From positions 1 through 43,507 of the forward strand of contig DDLX01000003.1 in the NCBI GenBank assembly GCA_002340355.1: 43,507 nucleotides of DNA, given 5' to 3'. Positions 7,346 through 16,085 of this stretch are shown one piece after another. Under the pieces are notes generated by a model that made no database searches, was not told where the DNA came from, and was given only the letters and a program-made list of their open reading frames with translations. Every line of letters begins with the position of its first letter. Within the stretch, counting starts at the first letter, position 1. The DNA comes from Cytophagales bacterium UBA2561. GTDB lineage: Bacteria; Bacteroidota; Bacteroidia; Cytophagales; Thermoflexibacteraceae. Position numbers and translations under genes: made by a program.

Positions 7346-7978
7346 TTAAGATTCCTGAATAAAATTTTGAATTTCAACAGGATACGTATTGATTTTAAAT
7401 TGAAATCTTTTTAATAAAAACTCATTTTCAGTATTTTTTGAAATGAATTTTTTGAAAATGGAATCATATTTCTCAAAATCAATTTTGTACAAAATAGACA
7501 AGGCAACGAAACGATTTAGAACGACTGTATTTTTAGCTTTAAAAAACTCGTTTAATAGCAATTCTAAATTAATTTGGTTTAAATCTAAAAAATTGATTTC
7601 CAAAAAATTAAGAATTGTCAATTGAACCGAATCAGAAAATGCTTGTAATTTATGTTTTTGCAAAAAATCCAAAAATTCTGTATAATTCGTTTTCTTGAAA
7701 AAATCTAAAAATGAAAGCCATTCTGTGTCTTCGGCATTTTTGAGATGAGGCAGAATAAAGTTCAAACAAACTTGCCATTTTGGATCGTTTAAATCGTCAC
7801 TTAAATCTTGAAAGTGATGTTCATCTATGAAAAAATAAGCAATTTCCTTATCGTCCAAAAATATTTTTTGATAGTCTGATAATGAGAAAGTTAAATTTTC
7901 TGAAATGCACTTTTCTAAAAAATCAAATTTGGAAATATTATCGGTCAAAACATCGTATTTTTTGTCTAAAATATTCAT
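7346..7978 (-). CDS. Hypothetical protein in the beta-oxidation operon
   Basis: The 210-residue protein from ATG 7978 is rich in Phe, Leu, Asp and Lys, predicted all-helical, without signal peptide or membrane span. Helical hairpins such as LNFILPHLKNAEDTEW and LNRFVALSILYKI suggest a HEAT/ARM-like solenoid, but I recognise no family. The start at 7978 gives an ATGA overlap with the stop of the preceding gene, so it is translationally coupled to the small membrane protein; a longer frame from 7996 is less likely. Its place between the dehydrogenase and thiolase genes suggests co-expression, not a demonstrated role in fatty acid metabolism. Confidence 0.65.
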   Translation of the reverse strand: MNILDKKYDVLTDNISKFDFLEKCISENLTFSLSDYQKIFLDDKEIAYFFIDEHHFQDLSDDLNDPKWQVCLNFILPHLKNAEDTEWLSFLDFFKKTNYTEFLDFLQKHKLQAFSDSVQLTILNFLEINFLDLNQINLELLLNEFFKAKNTVVLNRFVALSILYKIDFEKYDSIFKKFISKNTENEFLLKRFQFKINTYPVEIQNFIQES

Positions 7979-8292
7979 TTGACTTGCCCTCCCCAATCTG
8001 CATTTTTTCCAATTTTTCGACCTCTGCGTTTACGTTCTTTTTGGACTCGGTGCACTAATTCGGAATTTCCTAATGCCTGTGCTTCATCCCACAAGTCTTT
8101 TAAGGCTTGAGGTTTCAACGGTGATAATTCATCATCCCAAAGATTTTGTTTGCCACCTTTAGCCTCTAAAACGACTGGCGTAGAAGTTATTGAATACACA
8201 AAACCAGCGAATAAACCCGTTACCAACAAGCCTACTAAAATCAAATAAATGATTCGTTTTGTGTGATTTATACCGTTCAATATGAGTTCCAT
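7975..8292 (-). CDS. Small single-span membrane protein
   Basis: 105 residues. A short N-terminus (about 12 residues) precedes a membrane segment at about 13-35 (IIYLILVGLLVTGLFAGFVY). The remainder is soluble, with a helical stretch LKDLWDEAQALGNSELVHRVQ and a basic end (KERKRRGRKIGK). The family is unknown to me. The stop overlaps the next start (ATGA). It lies 58 nt downstream of the fused hydroxyacyl-CoA dehydrogenase gene and is presumably in the same transcript. Confidence 0.65.
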   Translation of the reverse strand: MELILNGINHTKRIIYLILVGLLVTGLFAGFVYSITSTPVVLEAKGGKQNLWDDELSPLKPQALKDLWDEAQALGNSELVHRVQKERKRRGRKIGKNADWGGQVK

Positions 8293-8350
8293 AAATAAAA
8301 TTATTAGTCATATAGTTTGAACAATAAATTGGTTAAGTATAGGAAAATCA

Positions 8351-10753
8351 CTAATTTCGCAGAGGTTTGCCTTTAACAAGAATGCTTTGGATACGCTCTA
8401 AAGTTTTCTTTTCGCCAGTCAAAGACAAGAAGGCTTCTCGTTCCAAATCCAATAAATATTCTTCAGAAACTTTGGTTGCATAAGATAAATCACCTCCTGC
8501 CATGACATATGCCAATTTTCGAGCAATTTTAGCATCATGATCAGAAATATAATTTCCTAATTTCATTCCATTAATACCTGCATAAAGGTTGGCTAAAATG
8601 GCTTTTCCATGCACTTTAATATCCTGTCGTTCAACGGGCTGGGTATATCCTGAGTTCCATAAGTCTATTGCGGCTTGTTTGGCATCAGAAAGAACTCTTT
8701 TTCGGTTTAAGGTAATACCATCAGTTGGACGAAGGATATTTAAATTTTTGGCTTCGTGTGCCGAAGTCGCTACTGTGGCAGTTGCAATTGTCATGAATGT
8801 CTCCTGCAAGCGATTAAATTCGGGATCTTCTTTGGCATAACTATCGGAAGTTCGCAACATAAATTCCTTTGTACCACCACCCGCAGGAATCAATCCAACA
8901 CCAAACTCAACTAAACCAATGTAAGTTTCAGCATGAGCTTGTACTTTATCACAATGCATCGAAAGTTCACAACCTCCACCTAATGTCAGTCCCGAAGGAG
9001 CAGAAATAACAGGAATAGATGAGTATCTGGCTCGTATCATAGTTTGTTGAAACTGACGAATCATCATATCAATTTCATCAAAATCTTGGTCACAGGCAAA
9101 CATGAACAATAAGGCTAAATTTGCACCTGCCGAGAAATTTTGCCCCTCATTTCCAATAACTAATCCACAGAATTCTTTCTCTGCTTTTTCGATTCCTGTA
9201 TGAATTCCTTGGATAATTTCTGTTCCAATGGCATTCATTTTTGTATGAAATTCTAAACCTAAAACTCCATCTCCCAAATCAAACAAAGTAGCACCTTCAT
9301 TACCCCAAACTTTATTGGTTTTTCGGAGATTATCCAAAATAATGAAGTCCTCTGCTCCAGCAATTGGCTTGTAAGATTTGGATGGAATATCATAAAAAGT
9401 AGTCACTCCATTTTGAGAAGAATAGAAGGTCTCAAAACCTCCTTCCAACATTTCATAAACCCATTGAGCAGGTTTATGTCCCATTTCTTCCATTTTGGTT
9501 AGTGTCTCTTGAACACCTAAAATATCCCACTTTTGGAAAGCTCCTAACTCCCACGCAAAACCTGCACAAATTGCCGCATCAATTCGATATAATTCATCTG
9601 AAATTTCAGGAATTCGGTAAGTTACATAGCGAAATAAATCATAAAAAGTTTCCCGATAAAATTCACCTGCTTGGTCTTTGGCACTCACCAAAATTGGAAG
9701 ACGTTCTTTGAGGTTTTCTATGTCTTTTACCTTTTCCAAAACAGGAAATTTTGCTCTACTTCGGTCTTGATATTCAAGAGTTTGTAAATTTAACTCAAGA
9801 ATTTTTCGTTTACCTTCAGGGGTTCTGGTTTTCTTAAAAAAACCTTGTTTGGTTTTATCACCAAGCCATTTTTTTTCAGCTAATTTCTTAACAATTTCGG
9901 GCAGTTTGAAGGTTTCCTGACTTTCGTCATGGGTCAATGCCTGATATAAATTATTTGAAACGTTTACCGTTGTATCCAAGCCAACCACATCCGAAGTGCG
10001 GAAAGTAGCCGATTTTGCATGACCGATAATCGTACCTGTTAATTTATCCACTTCACTGACCGATAAACCCATTTTTTCGGTCGTATGAATCGAAGACATC
10101 AAAGAATAAACTCCGACTCGATTGGCAATAAAAGCAGGAGTATCTTTGCAAAGAACTGGTTCTTTTCCAAGATATAAATCTCCGTAATGAGTTAGAAAAT
10201 CAATAACTTCTGGTGATGTTTCAGGAGATGGAATAATTTCTAATAGACGCAAGTAACGAGGTGGATTGAAAAAGTGAGTTCCACAAAAATGCTTTTTAAA
10301 ATCATCACTTCGTCCATCAGTCATCAATTGCATTGGAATTCCAGAAGTGTTTGAAGTAATTAAAGTACCTGTTTTTCGATACTTTTCTACTTGGTCAAAA
10401 ATCTGCTTTTTGATGTCTAAACGCTCAACTACGACCTCAATAATCCAATCAGCTTCGGCGATGCGGTGCATATCATCCGAAAAATTTCCTGTTTGAATGA
10501 GAGACGCAAATTTTTTGTCATAAATCGGTGAAGGCTTGGATTTTAGCGCAAAATTCAATGCCTCATTGACTAACCGATTGCGAACAGCAGGCATTTCGAG
10601 GGTTAAACCTTTGGCTTTTTCTTGGGTATTTAGCTCAAAAGGCACGATATCCAACAAAATGACTTCTATGCCGATATTGGCAAAATGACAGGCAATTCGA
10701 CTACCCATCACACCCGACCCCAGTACGGCGACCTTTTTAATGGTTCTTTTCAT
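8351..10753 (-). CDS. fadN: 3-hydroxyacyl-CoA dehydrogenase / enoyl-CoA hydratase fusion
   Basis: 800 residues, with the dehydrogenase half first and the hydratase half last, the FadN order and the reverse of E. coli FadB. The NAD site is GSGVMGS (12-18), and the dehydrogenase catalytic His160 lies in CGTHFFNPP with Glu172 nearby. The crotonase-fold part has FSAGANLALL (oxyanion region) and the two Glu-bearing motifs LGGGCEL and GLVEFGVGLIPAGGG. It converts enoyl-CoA via 3-hydroxyacyl-CoA to 3-ketoacyl-CoA, the substrate of the thiolase at the other end of the operon. It is the first gene; its 5' leader of about 120 nt contains a palindromic repeat, and its promoter carries the operator shared with the MarR gene. 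The symbol is by architecture only. Confidence 0.88.
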   Translation of the reverse strand: MKRTIKKVAVLGSGVMGSRIACHFANIGIEVILLDIVPFELNTQEKAKGLTLEMPAVRNRLVNEALNFALKSKPSPIYDKKFASLIQTGNFSDDMHRIAEADWIIEVVVERLDIKKQIFDQVEKYRKTGTLITSNTSGIPMQLMTDGRSDDFKKHFCGTHFFNPPRYLRLLEIIPSPETSPEVIDFLTHYGDLYLGKEPVLCKDTPAFIANRVGVYSLMSSIHTTEKMGLSVSEVDKLTGTIIGHAKSATFRTSDVVGLDTTVNVSNNLYQALTHDESQETFKLPEIVKKLAEKKWLGDKTKQGFFKKTRTPEGKRKILELNLQTLEYQDRSRAKFPVLEKVKDIENLKERLPILVSAKDQAGEFYRETFYDLFRYVTYRIPEISDELYRIDAAICAGFAWELGAFQKWDILGVQETLTKMEEMGHKPAQWVYEMLEGGFETFYSSQNGVTTFYDIPSKSYKPIAGAEDFIILDNLRKTNKVWGNEGATLFDLGDGVLGLEFHTKMNAIGTEIIQGIHTGIEKAEKEFCGLVIGNEGQNFSAGANLALLFMFACDQDFDEIDMMIRQFQQTMIRARYSSIPVISAPSGLTLGGGCELSMHCDKVQAHAETYIGLVEFGVGLIPAGGGTKEFMLRTSDSYAKEDPEFNRLQETFMTIATATVATSAHEAKNLNILRPTDGITLNRKRVLSDAKQAAIDLWNSGYTQPVERQDIKVHGKAILANLYAGINGMKLGNYISDHDAKIARKLAYVMAGGDLSYATKVSEEYLLDLEREAFLSLTGEKKTLERIQSILVKGKPLRN

Positions 10754-10808
10754 TTTCTTATGTGTGTGTTTTGATTTCGATTGAAAAGGTATTTTTTATA
10801 TTGATATT

Positions 10809-10841
10809 AGACTTGCAAAGCTTTTAAAACTTGGTAAGTCT
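10809..10841. repeat. Palindromic repeat, copy 3 (imperfect, AGACTT...AAGTCT)
   Basis: Left arm AGACTTGCAAAG and right arm CTTGGTAAGTCT pair with two mismatches around the core CTTTTAAAA. It has the same architecture as copies at 235, 2484 and 38994. Here it would lie in the 5' leader of the fad transcript, between the predicted start site and ATG 10753. Confidence 0.55.
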
Positions 10842-10878
10842 TAATGATTTGGTATTTTCCAAAAAATTTAAATTTCTC

Positions 10879-10912
10879 CAAAGATAATAAAAAATGTTAT
10901 GCGTGCAGAGTA
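10879..10912 (-). promoter_or_regulatory. fad operon promoter with MarR-type operator
   Basis: On the minus strand TATCTTTG (plus-strand CAAAGATA at 10879-10886) is a perfect -7 box. The 18-bp segment 10895-10912, containing TTATGCGTGCAGAG, lies 8 bp upstream of it where the -33 region should be. The same 18 bp, beside the same -7 box, occurs upstream of the MarR gene (21858-21875). A repressor bound here would block sigma factor access. Confidence 0.6.
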
Positions 10913-10985
10913 TTTTTGCAAAAAATTTAACCACCCTTCCCAAGAGTTTTCTTCTGGTTATTTATGGAAGATATTCACAATTACG

Positions 10986-10993
10986 TATATTTG
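10986..10993 (+). promoter_or_regulatory. Possible -7 box (TATATTTG) for the HerA/OLD pair
   Basis: TATATTTG fits TAnnTTTG and ends 31 nt before ATG 11025. The -33 region (about 10961, TTTATGG) is a poor match. Confidence 0.4.
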
Positions 10994-11024
10994 GGTATCA
11001 TAAGAAACTAAAATAAACCAGAAA

Positions 11025-11774
11025 ATGACTAAAAAGATAACACTTGATGGATGTTCATTTGGACAAATCATCTCAATTTCAGGGATGAATATTGTGATAA
11101 AAGTCAATAAAGATTATATAGAAAAACTTGAGCAGGAGGCTGACAATAAAACATATAGCATTGGAACTGTTGGAGAAATATTCATGATCGGCGGTCCAAC
11201 AATAGATGATAAAATACACTATGGTATTTTTGATGAAGTAAAACTTGTCTCGAACTTTGTGGATTTTTCAAATCCTACGACAAACCAAGACACAACGCAA
11301 TTAACAGACAAGGATAGTGCAGTAATCGTTGCTAAAATTATAGGTTATCAAGATATTAAAACAAAGGATAAATTTCAGTTTAGGAGAGGTATTGGACATT
11401 ATCCCAAGTTTAATTCAGAATGTTTCCTACTAACCCCCGAAGAGAAACAAGGTTTATTTGCGTTGGATGAAAACGGATTAAATATTGGAAAAACACCAGA
11501 TGTTAATAATGAAAATGTATTAATAAAGGTCGATAAATTCCTTAATAAACATTCTGTAATACTTGGTTCTACGGGTTCTGGGAAATCTTATACTGTTGCA
11601 AGTATATTTCAAAAAGTTTTGCATGAACACAAATTCAGTCATATCGTCTTTTTTGACCTACACAATGAATACTCAAATGCTTTTCCAAACAATGTTTTTA
11701 ATGTTAATAAACTTGAAGCCTTGTATAATATCAAAGATGTAGTACATAATTGGTGGGAAATACAAAAAAGTTAA
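11025..11774 (+). CDS. HerA/DUF87-type ATPase, C-terminally truncated
   Basis: 249 residues. The N-terminal half resembles the HAS-barrel of HerA-type translocases (GQIISISG ... GTVGEIFMIGG). The ATPase core begins with a Walker A at 181-189 (GSTGSGKSYT) and the HerA-typical FFDLHNEYSNAF (209-220). The protein then stops after VVHNWWEIQKS. Family members run on for another 250-350 residues, including Walker B and the arginine finger, all absent here. It is therefore either a broken gene produced by deletion or a regulatory remnant kept for its barrel. The intact OLD-type gene starts 6 nt downstream. HerA-like ATPases paired with nucleases are recurrent antiphage modules, so the pair may be a damaged defence locus. 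Confidence 0.7.
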   Translation: MTKKITLDGCSFGQIISISGMNIVIKVNKDYIEKLEQEADNKTYSIGTVGEIFMIGGPTIDDKIHYGIFDEVKLVSNFVDFSNPTTNQDTTQLTDKDSAVIVAKIIGYQDIKTKDKFQFRRGIGHYPKFNSECFLLTPEEKQGLFALDENGLNIGKTPDVNNENVLIKVDKFLNKHSVILGSTGSGKSYTVASIFQKVLHEHKFSHIVFFDLHNEYSNAFPNNVFNVNKLEALYNIKDVVHNWWEIQKS

Positions 11775-11780
11775 AATACA

Positions 11781-13682
11781 ATGAGCAATATTATTAAATC
11801 AATATCAATTGAAAATTACAGAGGCTTTGAAACAAAACAAGTTTTAGAGCTTACAGCGTTTAATGACATTACATTTCTTGTTGGGCAAAACAATACAGGA
11901 AAATCTCTGATTACGAGGTTGTTTAATATCTTTGATGGTATAACAAATGTCTCAACAAGAATCAGCTTTACGAATAACGATTTCTTCGACTTACAAACAG
12001 ATAAACCAATTCATATAATTTTTGAACTAAATAAAGATTTTCTATTGACCGAATTTAGTTTATTAGGCGAATTTGACGATGTATTGTTAGGATTTTTTGT
12101 AAATAAAGAACCAAACAAAGAATTTAGAAGATATTGTTACTTAGAGACTAATAACGTTAAATCTCATGTATTGGAAAATGATACCTTTGATTATAATTCT
12201 AATTTTGGGCAAGAAATAAATGTAGATAGAAAAGATAACATTGAAGGACTTATTGGGAATTTAATTGATTTTATTACAAATACTTTTTTAGTATTTGAGC
12301 CAATTAGAGCTTTCGATAAAGAACAACAAAATTCATATTTTAAAACAGGAAAAGAATTAATCAATTGGATAAATGATAAATCAGATAGTGACATCGCTTT
12401 AAAAGTTAAAAGAAAGATAAAAGAATATTTCAATGAATTAAATTTGGAATGTCCTGACGATGTTAATACAGATGAAGATAAAAAGTTGTTTGTCTTCTCA
12501 TTTGGAGATTTAAAACTAACCTCAAATGAGGTTGGTACGGGATATTCAATGCTTTATATCCTTTTGATGGAATTACTTCGTAATGAAAATAAGCATTTGG
12601 TTATTATTGATGAAATTGAAAGTCATCTACAACCTGGATTGATTAGAGTTTTGATAAGAATATTACGTGAAATTGAGGTTAGAGGGACAAAACGAAATGT
12701 ACAGTATATCTTAGCTACACACTCACCAACTGTAATAGAAAGTGCCAAAGAAAAAGATTTTTTATACCGTTTTCAAAAATTCAATCAATCATGCACGTTC
12801 TATAAATTTTTTAGAACAAAAGATGATTTAACCCAAATGAGACAAGCATGCAATGATTTAGGAGTAATTCCAGGCGATGCTTTATTGAGTAATATTGTTA
12901 TTTGGGTTGAGGGACCAACAGAAATTCTTTGGTTAAGGAAATTGTTAGAAATTTATCTACCTGAATACAAAGACAGTAAAAATAAAACATCCAACATAAT
13001 AGAGGGATTACATTTCTCAATCTTAATGACAGGGGGAGGATTAATATCAAATCTGTCTTTTGACGAGCAAGATTTTGACATTTCTATGCCACTAACAGAA
13101 CAATACTTAAAAGTATTAAGAGTAAATCCTAATCCTTTCGTAATTATTGATTTTGATGCAGTAGAACCAACCCATGAAAAATATAAACGAAGTTTACGAA
13201 TAGCAAATGAAATAAACGATAATAATAAAAATCATGTCGATAGGATAAAAGATTTTCTTAATCCAGATGCACATGATATAACAACAAAAGACAAAGCGGA
13301 TGAAATTAAAAATTTTTGGTGGATGAAAGCGAAAGAGTTGGAAAACTATTGTCCTCCAAAAATTATAAAAGACTTTTACAAACACTACAATGATAATGAG
13401 GGAAGTAGTGTTGAGAATTGGGGAAATGTTACAGACTGGAATGTTTATAGTGCAGAAAAAGGAGTGGGTACACTACTTGAAGAACGAGGAATTAAGGAAG
13501 TTAAGGCGAAAAGTGGTACGATTAAACACAAACAAAAATTAGCTGAATACCTCAATAAAAATTTAAAACCAGATGATTTAGAAGAAAATACAGATTATCC
13601 GAATAAGCCCCAATTAGATGATTTAAAAGAAAACTTAGATAAATTACTTGATTACATATACACAATTAATGATTTGAAATAA
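11781..13682 (+). CDS. OLD-family ATPase with C-terminal TOPRIM domain (putative antiviral nuclease)
   Basis: The 633 residues form an ABC/SMC-type ATPase followed by a TOPRIM domain. ATPase: Walker A at 35-42 (GQNNTGKS), a signature region at 246-257 (LTSNEVGTGYSM), Walker B at 273-279 (LVIIDEIE) and the H-loop ATHS (312-315). TOPRIM: Glu377 in WVEGPTE and the Asp pair in VIIDFDA (457-459), the expected metal ligands. The last 170 residues are Lys/Asp-rich and unassigned. OLD proteins are metal-dependent nucleases; relatives act in Gabija (GajA) and PARIS-like systems. No UvrD-like GajB gene is nearby; the neighbour is a truncated HerA ATPase, 6 nt upstream. All motifs are intact, so this gene is probably functional. 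Confidence 0.85.
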   Translation: MSNIIKSISIENYRGFETKQVLELTAFNDITFLVGQNNTGKSLITRLFNIFDGITNVSTRISFTNNDFFDLQTDKPIHIIFELNKDFLLTEFSLLGEFDDVLLGFFVNKEPNKEFRRYCYLETNNVKSHVLENDTFDYNSNFGQEINVDRKDNIEGLIGNLIDFITNTFLVFEPIRAFDKEQQNSYFKTGKELINWINDKSDSDIALKVKRKIKEYFNELNLECPDDVNTDEDKKLFVFSFGDLKLTSNEVGTGYSMLYILLMELLRNENKHLVIIDEIESHLQPGLIRVLIRILREIEVRGTKRNVQYILATHSPTVIESAKEKDFLYRFQKFNQSCTFYKFFRTKDDLTQMRQACNDLGVIPGDALLSNIVIWVEGPTEILWLRKLLEIYLPEYKDSKNKTSNIIEGLHFSILMTGGGLISNLSFDEQDFDISMPLTEQYLKVLRVNPNPFVIIDFDAVEPTHEKYKRSLRIANEINDNNKNHVDRIKDFLNPDAHDITTKDKADEIKNFWWMKAKELENYCPPKIIKDFYKHYNDNEGSSVENWGNVTDWNVYSAEKGVGTLLEERGIKEVKAKSGTIKHKQKLAEYLNKNLKPDDLEENTDYPNKPQLDDLKENLDKLLDYIYTINDLK

Positions 13683-13778
13683 ACTTCAAAACATTGCATT
13701 TAATACAAGCGTGACAGATAGTTGATTTGACTATAGTTTCTTTTGTAATACCAAATAAAGTTATATCAAGTAATAAAC

Positions 13779-13985
13779 TATTCATTACAAAAAAGTGTCC
13801 TCAAAACATCTATGCAGCAATCAGAAAATATATATAAAACTCCTGTCATCATTCTTAATGGTTTCTTAGGTTCTGGTAAAACTACTCTTTTTAGAAATCT
13901 TCTATCCCAATCAAAAAAGAAAAAAATACCTGTTTGTGCTATCGTAAATGATATGAACAAACTAGATATTTATGGGAAGGATTAG
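13779..13985 (+). pseudogene. Broken 5' copy of the CobW-type GTPase gene
   Basis: About 200 bp (13779-13979) match 16053-16253, including 33 nt upstream of the start, with roughly a dozen mismatches. The frame from ATG 13812 keeps the Walker A GFLGSGKTT and VCAIVNDM but stops after 57 codons (TAG 13983), directly where the minus-strand gene ends. The intact copy lies 2274 bp downstream in the same orientation, so these are direct repeats bracketing the secreted-protein gene and the dead transposase. Divergence shows the duplication is not very recent. Confidence 0.8.
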
Positions 13986-14611
13986 TGGCGCGCAGCTCCA
14001 CCATACATTTTTTGGTATTGTTCTTTGCTATAGCCTTTTTCCAATCTTGTTTTGGGGCTAAGGAAACGCAGGTAAAAGCGTTTGGCCAAACTGGCAAACT
14101 CTAGGGCCTCTTTTTTCCCATCATTGGTAAAGCCACGTTCTGCTTTATTCATCGCAAGCCACATCTTAAGCATCATAAAAGCTTTAGACTCCTCTTTGAA
14201 GTAGTTTTTGTGTGGGATTCCAGCTCGCCAAGCTCCCTGACGATCGGAGAGAAAGTCTTTCATTCCTTGAGGTGAGTGGTCAGTTGGTTTTTCATAAGCA
14301 CCAAAGGGACATTCTTTTTCAAAAATGGCAAAGGCTTTTTCACAGGCAGCTCTAGCCTGCTGACTGATTTTACTGGCCTCTTTGTCCAAATCATAAATGT
14401 TTTCTCCCGCCTTAATGCGAGCTCGTAACCCAAATGCGAGTTCTTTATAGGCGGCAGCTTCTGCTTCTGTCATGACGTATTCGTCATCTGTCATTGGGTG
14501 TTCTTCCATACTTGTTATAGTTGTTTTTGTAGATAAATTAGTAGGGGCTGTTTGAGGCAGGCTACTAAAGGCTAGTAGGGGGAAACTACAAAAAACGATT
14601 AGCTTTTTCAT
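13982..14611 (-). CDS. Secreted or periplasmic hypothetical protein
   Basis: 209 residues with a Sec signal peptide (MKKLIVFCSFPLLAFSSLPQ). The mature part is helical and Ala/Lys/Glu-rich with Cys residues (ARAACEKAF, KECPFGAY) and a conserved-looking core RQGAWRAGIPHKNYF. I do not recognise a family. The codon choice and base composition are visibly richer in G+C than the neighbouring genes (many GCC, GCG, CTC codons), so horizontal origin is likely. It is the only complete gene in a patch flanked by a broken CobW copy and a decayed IS. The region upstream has no clear promoter. Confidence 0.6.
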   Translation of the reverse strand: MKKLIVFCSFPLLAFSSLPQTAPTNLSTKTTITSMEEHPMTDDEYVMTEAEAAAYKELAFGLRARIKAGENIYDLDKEASKISQQARAACEKAFAIFEKECPFGAYEKPTDHSPQGMKDFLSDRQGAWRAGIPHKNYFKEESKAFMMLKMWLAMNKAERGFTNDGKKEALEFASLAKRFYLRFLSPKTRLEKGYSKEQYQKMYGGAARH

Positions 14612-15200
14612 ATCTATAGTTTATCTTGTGAGAAATTTTAAAGCGTTCAATATTTGGACCATAACCGAATATATATAAATATGCAATATTTCCCTGTTCG
14701 GTGTAGAGTTCACTGAAGCGTCTCTACGTCGTAAAAAATCCAACGAGTCTCCTGACTCGACCCAAAAGCATCAACCTAATATGACTTTTGATTCATCACA
14801 TTTTTCAGACAAAAAAATCATACAATCTTTACTGTCTAAACTGTTGCCCTTTCGTCAAATTTGAAAATTCGATACATACTTATGACTTAGTCACCGCTAC
14901 GCTCAAAACTACGCCGAAATAGGGGGACCAGCACTTGTATCAGTGTGTATGCGACGTACTGGTCATACCGATTCTTTTACCTATAATTCTGGGCATTTCC
15001 CTTGATTATTTGGTGAACTTCAATGCGCTATACGCCAACGCACAGCTCTTTTTTAAGGAATAAATGTAGGAATTTCTTTTTGATTTGCAAAGACTTGTTA
15101 ATTCTTTTTCAATGAGTTTGTCTAGTATTAATTGGAAAAAGCCCATCCATTGAATAGTTTTGAGTTCTACTACAAACCAAAACTATTTGAAGATGAGCTT
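14612..15200. other. Gene-poor stretch with hairpins and a frame relic
   Basis: No complete gene is visible. It contains a 6-bp hairpin with 13-nt loop (GTAGAG 14703-14708 / CTCTAC 14722-14727), a tight hairpin CGAGTC-TCCT-GACTCG (14744-14759), and a start-less hydrophobic reading frame ending at about 15063 (VIPILLPIILGISLDYL) that may be a gene relic. A 9-bp inverted repeat AATAGTTTT / AAAACTATT (15153-15161 / 15179-15187) lies just before the transposase and may mark the insertion sequence end. Confidence 0.35.
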
Positions 15201-16051
15201 ATGAGGCAAAAATACATTAAAAAGCGAAATATTAGCATTTTTACCTCGTCCCAAACGAGGAAAACCTTGTTCTGAAGTCCTCTTATTGGGTATTTTAGAA
15301 CTGATTCTTTATCGTTTAAAAACAGGTTGTCAATGGCGGGAGTTACCTATAAAAAGGTATATATCAGGTAATTATAATTATAGAACGATATTTTATCATT
15401 TTAATCGTTGGTCAAAATTAGAGGTGTGGCAGACTATTTGGCTTGACTTGCTTCGACAGCACCGAAAACAGTTAAATTTACATATGATTCAGTTGGATGG
15501 AACACATACTCGCACTCATGGATTCCTTGAAAGAGTAGGGTATCTAAAACGTAAAGGTGGGAGAACCAGTAACTTACTTTGTCTTTGTGACGAACAAGGT
15601 AAGGTGTCCTACTGGCTTTTAGTGCAGTACAGTCAGGCAATCACCACGACTTATTCGATATTGGAGGACAATTTGAAAGCATGTTAGCCCAGTTAGTAGC
15701 TATCGGTATTCGATTAGATGGGTGGATATTAAATGCTGATGCCACTTTAAAGTGAGTTTTTACTCTGTGGAAATGAGGTAGTTATGTGAAAGATATGGTT
15801 TAGAAGTCAATATCAAGCTGAATCCCAGAAATAGGAAAATGTTGGAAGGAGACGAGCATTTGGTGAATTAGATGAATTTAAAGCTTTGGTAATCAGGTAT
15901 GATAAAACTGCACACAACTGGCTTAATTTCAATATTTTAGGTTTTATTATCAAAACTATCAAAATCATTTGGTTTTTCCATAGAATTCAAAGTTATATCA
16001 AACAACAGCGAGCGAAAATTCTAAAAGAACTAAAATTACTTTTACATTAGG
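15201..16051 (+). pseudogene. Decayed IS5-family transposase
   Basis: Pieces in different frames line up as one transposase. It starts MRQKYIKK (15201) and shifts frame to FLPRPKRGKP and LELILYRLKTGCQWREL (a DUF4096-type N-terminus). The first catalytic Asp lies in IQLDGTHTRTHG. After a second shift come SGNHHDLFDIGGQF and the second Asp in LNADA, then a stop (TGA at about 15755). The C-terminal part RYDKTAHNW and SYIKQQRAKILKEL ends with TAG at 16049-16051. At least two frameshifts and internal stops make it inactive. Clear terminal inverted repeats and target duplications were not found, and the right end coincides with the CobW direct repeat. Confidence 0.75.
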
Positions 16052-16085
16052 TTATTCATTACAAAAAAGTGTCCTCAAAACTTTT

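Noticed and set aside
13976..13996. Continued homology of the broken CobW copy past its stop in another frame (GLVARS against ELIGAS)
   Set aside because: Only about six residues and it coincides with the end of the minus-strand gene; not distinguishable from chance.
14928..15063. Hydrophobic start-less frame as a membrane protein gene
   Set aside because: About 45 codons, in-frame stop directly upstream and no ATG; recorded only as a possible relic.
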